From assembly GCF_038719015.1 (NCBI RefSeq), contig NZ_CP152276.1:4047501-4111500 (forward strand): 64,000 nt of DNA, in the 5' to 3' direction. The stretch is from Nguyenibacter vanlangensis (GTDB taxonomy: Bacteria > Pseudomonadota > Alphaproteobacteria > Acetobacterales > Acetobacteraceae). Below the pieces are notes generated by a model. That model was given only the letters and a program-made list of their open reading frames with translations, made no database searches and was not told the origin of the DNA. Both the position numbers and the translations under genes were made by a program. Below are positions 17,094 to 24,513 of the stretch, piece after piece (the stretch's first letter is position 1; each line of letters starts with the position of its first letter).

Positions 17094-18080
17094 TCAGATC
17101 CGGGTGCCGTACAGTCCCTTGTGCGGCGAGACATGCAGGATATAGCTGTGCGGCGGAGCGGCGGCCCGGGGCCGGTCGCCGAGAGTCCAGTCGCGGATGG
17201 AATGGCTGAGTTCCAGCTCGTCATGCGGTTCCCATTCGACGGCGAAGACATGCCGCCGCCAGGACAGCGAGGCCGCGATCTGCGTGGGGGCGCGGGCATA
17301 ATGCAGGGCGAGCCGATCCTGGCGGGCGATCTGCCCGCCCGCGGCGACCAGCATGGCCACCCCCGCCGCCACGGTCGCGACATGGCCGACATGGCGGAAC
17401 AGGCGTTCGTGCAGATAGGGCAGGATCCGGCGCATCAGCAGGGATGACAGGATGGCGGCGGCGGCCACTGCGGCGCCGGCGGCCAATCCCCGCGCGTCCA
17501 GCAGGCCGAACGCACCGTACAGGGCCAGTTTGAGCAGATGCAGCATGATCTCGTTGGCCGCCCGGGTCGCGACGATTTCCTCCTTGCGCAGGCCCAGCCG
17601 GTAATAGAACCCGTTGAAGAGCAGTCCGACCGCACCGGTAAAGCCCGACAGGAAGCCCGCCGCCGCCCCGATGGCCGACAGCCAGGCCTGGCGCGGCGTC
17701 CCGCCATCCGCACCCTTGCCGTTCACCATATGGGGCGTCCTGCGAAAGAGCAGCGGCACATTGCCCACCAGGAACAATCCCAGCAGCAGGTTCAGATAGA
17801 CCGGGTCCATGCGGCTGAGCGCCCACGCGCCCAGCATGGCGAAGGGCAGGGCGGTGGGGGCGAAATGCCGCACCACGTCCCAGCGCACCGCGCGCCGGAA
17901 CGCGGCGATGCGGGCCAGCGAACTGGCGGCGGTGCCGATCGACAGGGCGGCCGGCACCTGCGCGGCCGGAACGGCCAGGCCCAGCAGCGGCATCAGGATC
18001 AGCCCGGCCCCGCCCCCCGAGACCGCGCTGAGGCCGAAGGCGAGGGTCGAGACGGCAAAGATCAGGCTCCATAGCAGCAT
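17094..18080 (-). CDS. TauE/SafE family membrane transporter with C-terminal extension
   Basis: 328 residues. About eight helices fill residues 1-250; the family signature of small residues, TLAFGLSAVSGGGAGLILMP, is at the N-terminus and a second copy, AAAGFLSGFTGAVGLLFNGF, is in the second half. The family exports sulfite or sulfonates or other organic anions. The last 70 residues (QDRLALHYARAPTQIAASLS onward, with WRRHVFAVEWEPHDELELSH) are soluble and not part of the usual fold, so this protein is longer than typical. It is convergent with the glycosyltransferase and divergent from the two-component system at 18308; substrate unknown. Confidence 0.8.
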   Translation of the reverse strand: MLLWSLIFAVSTLAFGLSAVSGGGAGLILMPLLGLAVPAAQVPAALSIGTAASSLARIAAFRRAVRWDVVRHFAPTALPFAMLGAWALSRMDPVYLNLLLGLFLVGNVPLLFRRTPHMVNGKGADGGTPRQAWLSAIGAAAGFLSGFTGAVGLLFNGFYYRLGLRKEEIVATRAANEIMLHLLKLALYGAFGLLDARGLAAGAAVAAAAILSSLLMRRILPYLHERLFRHVGHVATVAAGVAMLVAAGGQIARQDRLALHYARAPTQIAASLSWRRHVFAVEWEPHDELELSHSIRDWTLGDRPRAAAPPHSYILHVSPHKGLYGTRI

Positions 18081-18307
18081 CGGTGTCCGGGCTCCCGCGG
18101 GCGGGCCCGCTGCGCCGGGCCGCGCGGGCAGGATGCCGGATTCCGGCAGAGCCTGTCAGCTTACATTCTCCCAATCGTCCGTTCCGGCGTATCCGGCGAC
18201 GTTCTTTAACGGGCGACGATTCTTAAAAAGCCCCAATCTTTTGCCGGCAGCCCTTACGGGCGGTGGGCGGCGGCCGCTATTGTGCCGCGCCCCATGACGG
18301 ACGAGCC

Positions 18308-19024
18308 ATGACGGACGACCAACCGCCCCCGCGCCTGCTGCTGGTCGAGGACGACCCCGATACGGCCGCCTATGTCCGCGACGGCCTGGCGCAGGACGGG
18401 ATCGCCGTCACCTGTGCGGCCAACGGCACCGAGGGGCTGTCGCTGGTCTTTTCGCGTGAATGGGACATCATCGTGCTGGACCGGATGTTGCCGGGCATGG
18501 ACGGGATGGCCGTCCTGGTCCGCCTGCGCGAGGCCGGGATCCGCACGCCCGTGCTGTTCCTGACCACCATGGACGGCGTCGCCAGCCGGGTCGACGGCCT
18601 GCGCGGAGGGGCGGACGATTATCTGGTCAAGCCGTTCGCGGTCCGGGAACTGGCCGCCCGGGTGGCCGTGCTGCTGCGGCGAGCGGGGCCGGCGCGGCAT
18701 GTCACCACCCTGCGGATGGCGGGAATCACGCTGGACCTGCTGACCCGCGAGGTTACGCGCTATGGCGACAGGCTGCATCTGCAGCCGCAGGAGGTGAAGA
18801 TTCTGGAATATTTCATGCGCAACCCGGGAACGGTCCTGTCGCGGCAGATGCTGCTGCTTTATGCCTGGAACGTGGATTTCCCCGTGCGTACCAATATCGT
18901 CGAAACCCATATCAGCCGCCTGCGCGACAAGCTGGGTCACGACGGACGGCAACTGATCCAAACGGTCCGCGGTGTCGGCTATATCCTGAGGGACGTGGAT
19001 CTTGACCATTCCCGTGGCGGTTAG
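18308..19024 (+). CDS. OmpR/PhoB-family response regulator
   Basis: 238 residues. Receiver domain with acidic pocket VEDD (residues 13-16), phosphoacceptor D58 in IIVLDRMLPGMDG and Lys108 in DYLVKPFAVREL; then a winged-helix DNA-binding domain (LTREVTRYGDRLHLQPQEVK through VETHISRLRDKLG and VRGVGYIL). It pairs with the histidine kinase whose start overlaps its end. The ATG at 18308 lies inside a 14-bp perfect-type tandem duplication (18293-18320), which creates a second out-of-frame ATG at 18294. Regulon unknown. Confidence 0.95.
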   Translation: MTDDQPPPRLLLVEDDPDTAAYVRDGLAQDGIAVTCAANGTEGLSLVFSREWDIIVLDRMLPGMDGMAVLVRLREAGIRTPVLFLTTMDGVASRVDGLRGGADDYLVKPFAVRELAARVAVLLRRAGPARHVTTLRMAGITLDLLTREVTRYGDRLHLQPQEVKILEYFMRNPGTVLSRQMLLLYAWNVDFPVRTNIVETHISRLRDKLGHDGRQLIQTVRGVGYILRDVDLDHSRGG

Positions 19025-20438
19025 GGGGGCGGTTAGGGGCAGGCTGGACGCGCTCTATCGCATCACCTCCAGCCTGTCCTTCCGGATCGTGCTGCTGTTC
19101 GCCGGCTTTCTGATGCTGTCGGGCGCGCTGGCGATCCTGCTGTCGGGGCTGCAGAGCCAGCATTCGCTGGAAAAACAGATCCGCCGGGCCGTCCGGGCCG
19201 AGCGGACCGAGGTCATCTCGGCCGCCGGGGGGATGGACCTGGCGCATTTCCGGCCGGTGGTCCAGAACCTGGTCCGCCATGAGCCGGATTTCTTCTATCT
19301 GCTGGAAGACGGCGCCAACCGGGTGCTGGCCGGCAACATGCTGCATCTGCGCCCCCAGCCGGGCAGCCGCTGGCTGTCGCGGGCGCACCGCCAGCTTTAT
19401 GGCGAACCGGAAAGCGCGATCTACGGCGAGGGCGTGCTGCTGAATGACGGCGGCTATTTCTTCGTCGGGTTGAATGCACGCTCCCTGACCGAATTGCGGC
19501 GCGATTTCTGGATCATCGTGGGATGGAGCCTGGTGGGATTCTCGGTGCTGGGGGTGGGCGGCGGGATGATCCTCAGCACCATCATCCTCGGCCGGATCGA
19601 GACGATCAGCGTGACCGCGCGCCGGATCATGAGCGGGGACATGGCGCAGCGGATTCCCTATCAGGGCGCGGATGACGAATTCGACCACCTGGCGCACAGC
19701 CTCAATGCCATGCTCGAGCGCAACGAGCGCCTGATCTCCAGCCTGCAGCAGGTGTCCAACGACATCGCCCACGACATGCGCCGTCCGCTGTCGCGTCTGC
19801 GCCGGCGGCTGGAGGCCGCCGCCCTGGCCGAGCGCCTGCCCGATGCGGCCCGCGACACGATCGAGGACGCGCTGGGCGACCTGGACGCGGCGCTGGAGAC
19901 CTTTTCCTCGCTGCTGCGCCTGTCGCAGATCGAGGCGGAGATTTCGACCGGCACCTGCGCCCGAGTCAGCCTGGACGACCTGACCCGCCGGATCACGGAC
20001 CTCTATGGCCCGGTGGCCGAGGACCGGGGGCAGGTCCTGATCGTGCCCGGGCCGGTGCCCGGCACCGTCGCCGGCGATCCGGTCCTGCTGATGCAGATGC
20101 TGTCCAACCTAGTGGAAAACGCCATCAACCACACGCCCGCCGGCAGCCGGATTTCCCTCGACGGACGGCTGGCGGACGGCAGGATCCTGCTGGTGGTGGC
20201 CGATGACGGGCCGGGCATTCCGCCCGACGCCCGCGAGCGCGTCTTTCAGCGGTTCGTCCGGCTGGATGCCAGCCGCTCGGTGCCCGGCAGCGGGCTGGGG
20301 CTGAGCCTGGTGCGGGCGATCGTGCGGCTGCATGGCGGGACGATCAGCCTGTCGGACAATCGTCCCGGCCTGCGCTGCACGATCATCCTGCCCGATGACG
20401 CTGCGGCCGGCGACTCGCCGCGCAGCCCGGCGGCCTGA
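19002..20438 (+). CDS. sensor histidine kinase
   Basis: 478 residues. Membrane helix 1 at about 28-50, a periplasmic sensor region of about 115 residues, helix 2 at about 169-195, HAMP linker to about 245, dimerisation/phosphoacceptor helix with H257 in NDIAHDMRRPL, and an ATPase domain with N-box NLVENAINH (369-377), DDGPGIP (401-407) and GSGLGLSLV (429-436). It phosphorylates the adjacent response regulator. The start is a TTG at 19002 that overlaps the regulator by 23 bases; a GTG at 19014 is the alternative. A 12-bp exact tandem duplication at 19016-19039 covers the overlap and includes the regulator stop codon. Confidence 0.93.
   Translation: MTIPVAVRGAVRGRLDALYRITSSLSFRIVLLFAGFLMLSGALAILLSGLQSQHSLEKQIRRAVRAERTEVISAAGGMDLAHFRPVVQNLVRHEPDFFYLLEDGANRVLAGNMLHLRPQPGSRWLSRAHRQLYGEPESAIYGEGVLLNDGGYFFVGLNARSLTELRRDFWIIVGWSLVGFSVLGVGGGMILSTIILGRIETISVTARRIMSGDMAQRIPYQGADDEFDHLAHSLNAMLERNERLISSLQQVSNDIAHDMRRPLSRLRRRLEAAALAERLPDAARDTIEDALGDLDAALETFSSLLRLSQIEAEISTGTCARVSLDDLTRRITDLYGPVAEDRGQVLIVPGPVPGTVAGDPVLLMQMLSNLVENAINHTPAGSRISLDGRLADGRILLVVADDGPGIPPDARERVFQRFVRLDASRSVPGSGLGLSLVRAIVRLHGGTISLSDNRPGLRCTIILPDDAAAGDSPRSPAA
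19016..19039 (+). repeat. 12-bp exact tandem duplication over a stop/start overlap
   Basis: GGCGGTTAGGGG occurs twice in a row (19016-19027, 19028-19039). The first copy supplies the TAG stop of the response regulator. Confidence 0.9.
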
Positions 20439-20684
20439 CCCGTCGCGGCGGAAGCCACGGTCTCCGGCCGCCGATCCGGTAGGGCGGCGCCTTGTCCAAT
20501 CGATGGACCGAATCGTGTTTCGTATGGCAAAATATGAACACGAGGCAGGATCCGGAGCACGCAGTGAGATCGAACATCAATGGTATCACATTGACTCGGC
20601 ATGTGTTTTGGTCCGATTCGGGGAGAGTTCTCGGTCGGGATGGCCGCGATATGACAGTACCGTTCCTGTTTGGATAAAGATAAC

Positions 20685-22103
20685 ATGACGTTAGGCGGCA
20701 AGTTGGGGATATATGATCAATTATTGGACGATCCCTTTATAAAGTTCCTTAAATCCATAGAAGGGTCGACCGTTCATTTTTTTCCTAAATCAGGAAATGC
20801 CGGTGACGGATTTATTTCGAGTATAACTTATCATCTTTTTGAGCATTTCAATATAAAATATATCTCTCATCCGCAGTCGGATACCGTCGAGGATGCACTT
20901 GTCCTGATCGGAGGCGGCGGAAACCTGATCGAAGGCCGGTATCATGACGTTTATGACCTGATTCAACGGCATGTCGCACGCAATCGCGTCGTGTTGCTCC
21001 CTCACAGTATCGTGGGTTTTTCGTCCATCCTGGAGCAGACATTCGGAAGCCTGACCGTTTTTTGCCGCGATGCTGTGTCGTGGCGGCTGGCCTTGCTGAA
21101 CGGTGCGAATCCGGAACGCACGCATTTATCGCATGACGTCACCTTCTTCGCGGACGATACGTATTTTTCCCGTTATCTCACGCCGGGCAAGGGAACCCTT
21201 CAGGCGCTGCGGACGGACGGGGAAGCGGCCGGAGTCGCGCGCATTTCCGAGAAAAATCAGGATATTTCTCTTTCCTGGAACGGCGATTTGTGGACGTCGC
21301 CCGTATTCTGTCACCAGGTGACCGCCAGTTTGGCGGCGTTTCTTTCCCAATTCGAATCAGTATATACGGACCGCCTGCATATTTCGATATTATCGGCTTT
21401 TTTGGGAAAGCGTGTTTTTCTGGCCCCGAATGCCTATTTCAAGAATCGGGCGGTCCATGAACATTCGATGGCCGTGCGTTTCCCCAACGTGCAATTTTTC
21501 AACACGCTTCCGACCGTCGAGGAGGACGAGGCGCCGGCTGCGGAGAGACCCGAGCTCGCACCCGCCGGATCGGAACTGGACTATGTCGGAACGATAAGCG
21601 ACCTGCAGAAATCGGTTTCTGAGCTTCAGGACGCCCTTGTACGGTCCAAAGCGGAATATGACGAGAAAACCGGTCTTCTGGAAGGAGAGCTGGCTGATGG
21701 AGCATCCGCCCTTTCCGTCGCCACGCAGAACCTGATGCGGACCCAGGAGGAATTGGCGCATTATCGCGAGAGCCTGGCCAGAGAGGTGGCGCTGCGCAGC
21801 CAGACCGATCGGCAGATCGAGCTGCAGCGGCATCAGTTCGAAGAAATCCTGGAAGCCAGGGATGCGTTGGAGGCGGACCTGCGCAACGAGCAGCAGCGCG
21901 AAGAGAGGCTGCGCGCCGATGAGGCGCGGCTGCGTGCCGATGCGGCCCGCAAGATCGTGGGCCTGGAGGAGAACATCCGTCATCTGCAGCGTGAGATCAG
22001 CGTGCTGCGTTCATCGACGTCCTGGCGGGTCACGGCATCGCTCCGGAATGTCGGGGAAATGATTCCCGGGCGCGTTCGTGGCTGGATGCGGGGAAATACG
22101 TGA
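20685..22103 (+). CDS. polysaccharide pyruvyl transferase-like protein with coiled-coil tail
   Basis: 472 residues. The first ~270 match the polysaccharide pyruvyl transferase layout: FFPKSGNAGDGFISSITYHL, ALVLIGGGGNLIEGRYHDVY, VVLLPHSIVGFSSI, FCRDAVSWRLAL, and SVYTDRLHISILSAFLGKRV. These enzymes add ketal pyruvate to surface sugars. A proline/acid-rich joint (280-300) leads into a coiled coil of about 150 residues, ending in LRSSTSWRVTASLRNVGEMI, a tail usually seen after coiled coils of surface-glycan glycosyltransferases. The first 500 bases are strikingly AT-rich for this genome, a sign of transfer. A TTG at 20670 is a possible earlier start. It overlaps the next gene by one base. Confidence 0.85.
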   Translation: MTLGGKLGIYDQLLDDPFIKFLKSIEGSTVHFFPKSGNAGDGFISSITYHLFEHFNIKYISHPQSDTVEDALVLIGGGGNLIEGRYHDVYDLIQRHVARNRVVLLPHSIVGFSSILEQTFGSLTVFCRDAVSWRLALLNGANPERTHLSHDVTFFADDTYFSRYLTPGKGTLQALRTDGEAAGVARISEKNQDISLSWNGDLWTSPVFCHQVTASLAAFLSQFESVYTDRLHISILSAFLGKRVFLAPNAYFKNRAVHEHSMAVRFPNVQFFNTLPTVEEDEAPAAERPELAPAGSELDYVGTISDLQKSVSELQDALVRSKAEYDEKTGLLEGELADGASALSVATQNLMRTQEELAHYRESLAREVALRSQTDRQIELQRHQFEEILEARDALEADLRNEQQREERLRADEARLRADAARKIVGLEENIRHLQREISVLRSSTSWRVTASLRNVGEMIPGRVRGWMRGNT

Positions 22104-23416
22104 TGTCGAGTCCGGAGATCGTCTCAGCCATGCGGCCGGCTGGAGTCAGCGAGCGCATGCCCTATATTTCGCGCGCCCTGGCCGATGTGGCCACGGAGCG
22201 GCTGAAGCGGATCGGGTATTTCTCGGCGGCGGATTATCACGATCTTCACCGGGATATAAAAGAGAGCCCCTATCACCACGCGCTTCTGTTCGGAGCTTGG
22301 GAGGGCCGGCAGTTATTCAAGGGGCCTGCGATCGCGCGGGCGCTCGTGGCGGCCGAATATCTCGATCCGGCCGTGGAGACGGGCCTGTCCGAGGACGATG
22401 CGCGTTACCTTCGCCGCAGGGGCGTGGCCATCTATACCAGTTCCCGCGGGAACATCTTCATGAAGGAAATCGCCGAGGATCTGGGCCGCAATATTGCGGA
22501 ACTGGAGATACCGGTGCGCTTGCTGGACGAGACCGCCGTTCCCGACAAGACTGCGATCGCGATCTACATGGCCCCGCATGAGTTCTTCTTGATCGGGCAA
22601 GGACGGCGCTGGCTGAGCGACGCGAATATCCGCGACGCCTTCATGTACAACACCGAGCAGATTCCCAGTAGCTGGTTTGCATCCGCTTTTCCTGCGCTTC
22701 TGATGGCAAAGGGAATTTTCGATATTTCGGCCTCGTCGGCGGCGCTCTTTCAGAATGCGGACATTCCGGCCATGCATTGGGAGCCGGGGCTGGAGGGGGA
22801 TGTCGCCCCGTTGAGCCGGCAGGATGCGGAGCATCCTCTGGTGAAAGTCCTGCCGCGGAGTGCCAGGAACGTTTCGGTAAAATACAGGACGTGGTTCGAG
22901 CGCCCGATCGATATTAATTTCTTCGGTTCGAACAGTCCGAGGCGCGATGACGTTCTCGCCCGATGCAGCGCGCCATTTTCGCGATACGAGACCTGCATCC
23001 ATTATCGGCACCAGATGCATGGGCCGGTGGGCAGGAAATTCAACGAACGCGCGCTGACCCGAGTGGCGACCCATGTCGCGCGATGCTCGAAAATCAGTCT
23101 GAATATCCACAGGGACGAGTTCTGCTATTTCGAGTGGCACAGAATGGTTCGCCAAGGAATGGCGATGGGATCCCTGGTCGTGACCGACCATTGTCTGCCG
23201 CATCCCCGTTTCAAGCCCGGTGTGCATTATTTTGAAGAAGATGCGCGCCATATCCCCAATCTGGTCGACTGGATCCTGCGTGACGAAGACGGGCAGAAGA
23301 CGGCGCTGCGTCTGATCGCCGGCTCTTCTGATCTGATCTTCGATGAAGAGCAACGAAGAAATCGCACCCGAATGGCGCTCAATTTTATCCTGTCCAAGAT
23401 CAGGAGGGGCGGATGA
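22103..23416 (+). CDS. glycosyltransferase-like protein (GT-B C-terminal domain), surface glycan cluster
   Basis: 437 residues, no close family recognised. N-terminal 100 residues are helical and contain GYFSAADYHDLHRDIKESPY, unlike standard glycosyltransferases. The middle has RRGVAIYTSSRGNIFMKEIA and IAIYMAPHEFFLIGQGRRW. The C-terminal half (DINFFGSNSPRRDDVLARCS, SKISLNIHRDEFCYFEWHRM, GSLVVTDHCLPHPRFKPGVH and YFEEDARHIPNLVDWIL) looks like the sugar-nucleotide-binding half of GT-B enzymes of the CgeB/DUF3880 kind. It sits between the pyruvyl transferase (1-base overlap) and a GT2 gene (4-base overlap), so all three act together, probably on one exported polysaccharide. Confidence 0.7.
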   Translation: MSSPEIVSAMRPAGVSERMPYISRALADVATERLKRIGYFSAADYHDLHRDIKESPYHHALLFGAWEGRQLFKGPAIARALVAAEYLDPAVETGLSEDDARYLRRRGVAIYTSSRGNIFMKEIAEDLGRNIAELEIPVRLLDETAVPDKTAIAIYMAPHEFFLIGQGRRWLSDANIRDAFMYNTEQIPSSWFASAFPALLMAKGIFDISASSAALFQNADIPAMHWEPGLEGDVAPLSRQDAEHPLVKVLPRSARNVSVKYRTWFERPIDINFFGSNSPRRDDVLARCSAPFSRYETCIHYRHQMHGPVGRKFNERALTRVATHVARCSKISLNIHRDEFCYFEWHRMVRQGMAMGSLVVTDHCLPHPRFKPGVHYFEEDARHIPNLVDWILRDEDGQKTALRLIAGSSDLIFDEEQRRNRTRMALNFILSKIRRGG

Positions 23417-24189
23417 TGTTCAAGCGAACCTGTCCACGCCTGATACCCTTCGACGTCCTGTTTGAAGAGTGCCGGAGTCCGCATACCGAGCTCGACTGCA
23501 TCACGGTCGCCGTAAGCCTATATAATTACGATAAATTTATCATCGAATGCCTGGAATCCATCCATGAGCAGACTCACCGGAACATCGATCTGATCGTGGT
23601 GGACGATTGCTCCACGACATCGGCGCCCGTCGATGTCGTCACAGGGTGGATGAAGGAGCATCACGACCGTTTCCGGCGGACGACTCTCCTGCGTCATCGG
23701 CGCAATCAGGGGCTGGCGGAAGCGCGGAATACGGCATTCTTCCATGCGCGCACCGATCCTGTTTTCGTCATGGATGCGGACAATCAGATCTATCCGCGAG
23801 CGCTGTCGAAGCTTTATGAATTCGTCCAGTTCCGCGAGTATGACGCGGCATATACGCAGCTCGAGTTTTTCGGTGAAGAGCGGCGCCTGGGCTATGCGGA
23901 TTTCTGGGACAAGGGGCGTTTCCGTTACGGAAACTACGTCGATGCCATGGCCCTGATTTCCAGGTCGGCATGGGAAGAGGTCGGAGGCTATTCCCATGTC
24001 CAGGGCGGGTGGGAGGACTATGAGTTCTGGTGCAAGTTCATCGAAGCGGGCATGAAGGCCGCCTATGTGCCGCAGATCCTTTGCCGCTATCGGGTGCATG
24101 GCACCTCGATGCTGCGCACCGATACGGCCGCCAATCATGATCGCATACGTATCGAAATGATCATGCGGCATCCCTGGCTTCAGATATAG
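23413..24189 (+). CDS. glycosyltransferase family 2
   Basis: 258 residues, GT-A fold. ITVAVSLYNYDKFIIECLES with IDLIVVDDCSTTS is the nucleotide-sugar site, NQGLAEARNTAFFHARTDPV follows, FVMDADNQIYP carries the metal-binding DxD, and GGWEDYEFWCKFIEAGMKAA is the acceptor-side catalytic base region. It transfers a single sugar in building a surface polysaccharide. The start overlaps the previous stop (ATGA), and two adjacent ATGs are available. It is the last gene of the three-gene cluster; a long palindrome follows within 65 bases. Confidence 0.92.
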   Translation: MMFKRTCPRLIPFDVLFEECRSPHTELDCITVAVSLYNYDKFIIECLESIHEQTHRNIDLIVVDDCSTTSAPVDVVTGWMKEHHDRFRRTTLLRHRRNQGLAEARNTAFFHARTDPVFVMDADNQIYPRALSKLYEFVQFREYDAAYTQLEFFGEERRLGYADFWDKGRFRYGNYVDAMALISRSAWEEVGGYSHVQGGWEDYEFWCKFIEAGMKAAYVPQILCRYRVHGTSMLRTDTAANHDRIRIEMIMRHPWLQI

Positions 24190-24294
24190 AGCGGATCCCA
24201 TTCAGACGGAATTCGTTTGGACGGGTGAAGATGCTCGATAAAACAATAACTTAAAGCATTTCCACTGAACCGGTGTTCAGTGGAAATGCTTTAA
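24187..24294 (+). repeat. candidate dispersed intergenic palindromic element with a perfect 20-bp stem
   Basis: Starting at the stop codon of the GT2 gene, the stretch runs AGAGCGGATCCCATTCAGAC and ends in a perfect inverted repeat: 20 bases at 24251-24270 (TTAAAGCATTTCCACTGAAC) pair fully with 24275-24294 around the loop CGGT. It is not a classic terminator, having no T-run outside the stem beyond TTTAA, but would fold very stably. A second AGAGCGGATC begins at the atpC stop (41747), suggesting a shared repeat edge. A smaller hairpin (GACGCCGA at 24295-24302 with TCGGCGTC at 24309-24316) follows directly. Confidence 0.6.
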
Positions 24295-24347
24295 GACGCC
24301 GACACGTCTCGGCGTCGGGGTGCGTCGGGCTGTTTCACATGGAAATC

Positions 24348-24422
<75 letters not shown>

Positions 24423-24513
24423 ACGACGCGTGCGCTATATCCGACTTGCGGCATGCCCGCAATATGTTGAATGACTATCTCCGTCACGAAATTGAATTAT
24501 AGTGCGGCATGTG

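Noticed and set aside
20439..20684. Possible promoter TTGACT near 20592 for the glycan cluster
   Set aside because: A matching -10 box at the right distance could not be found by eye.
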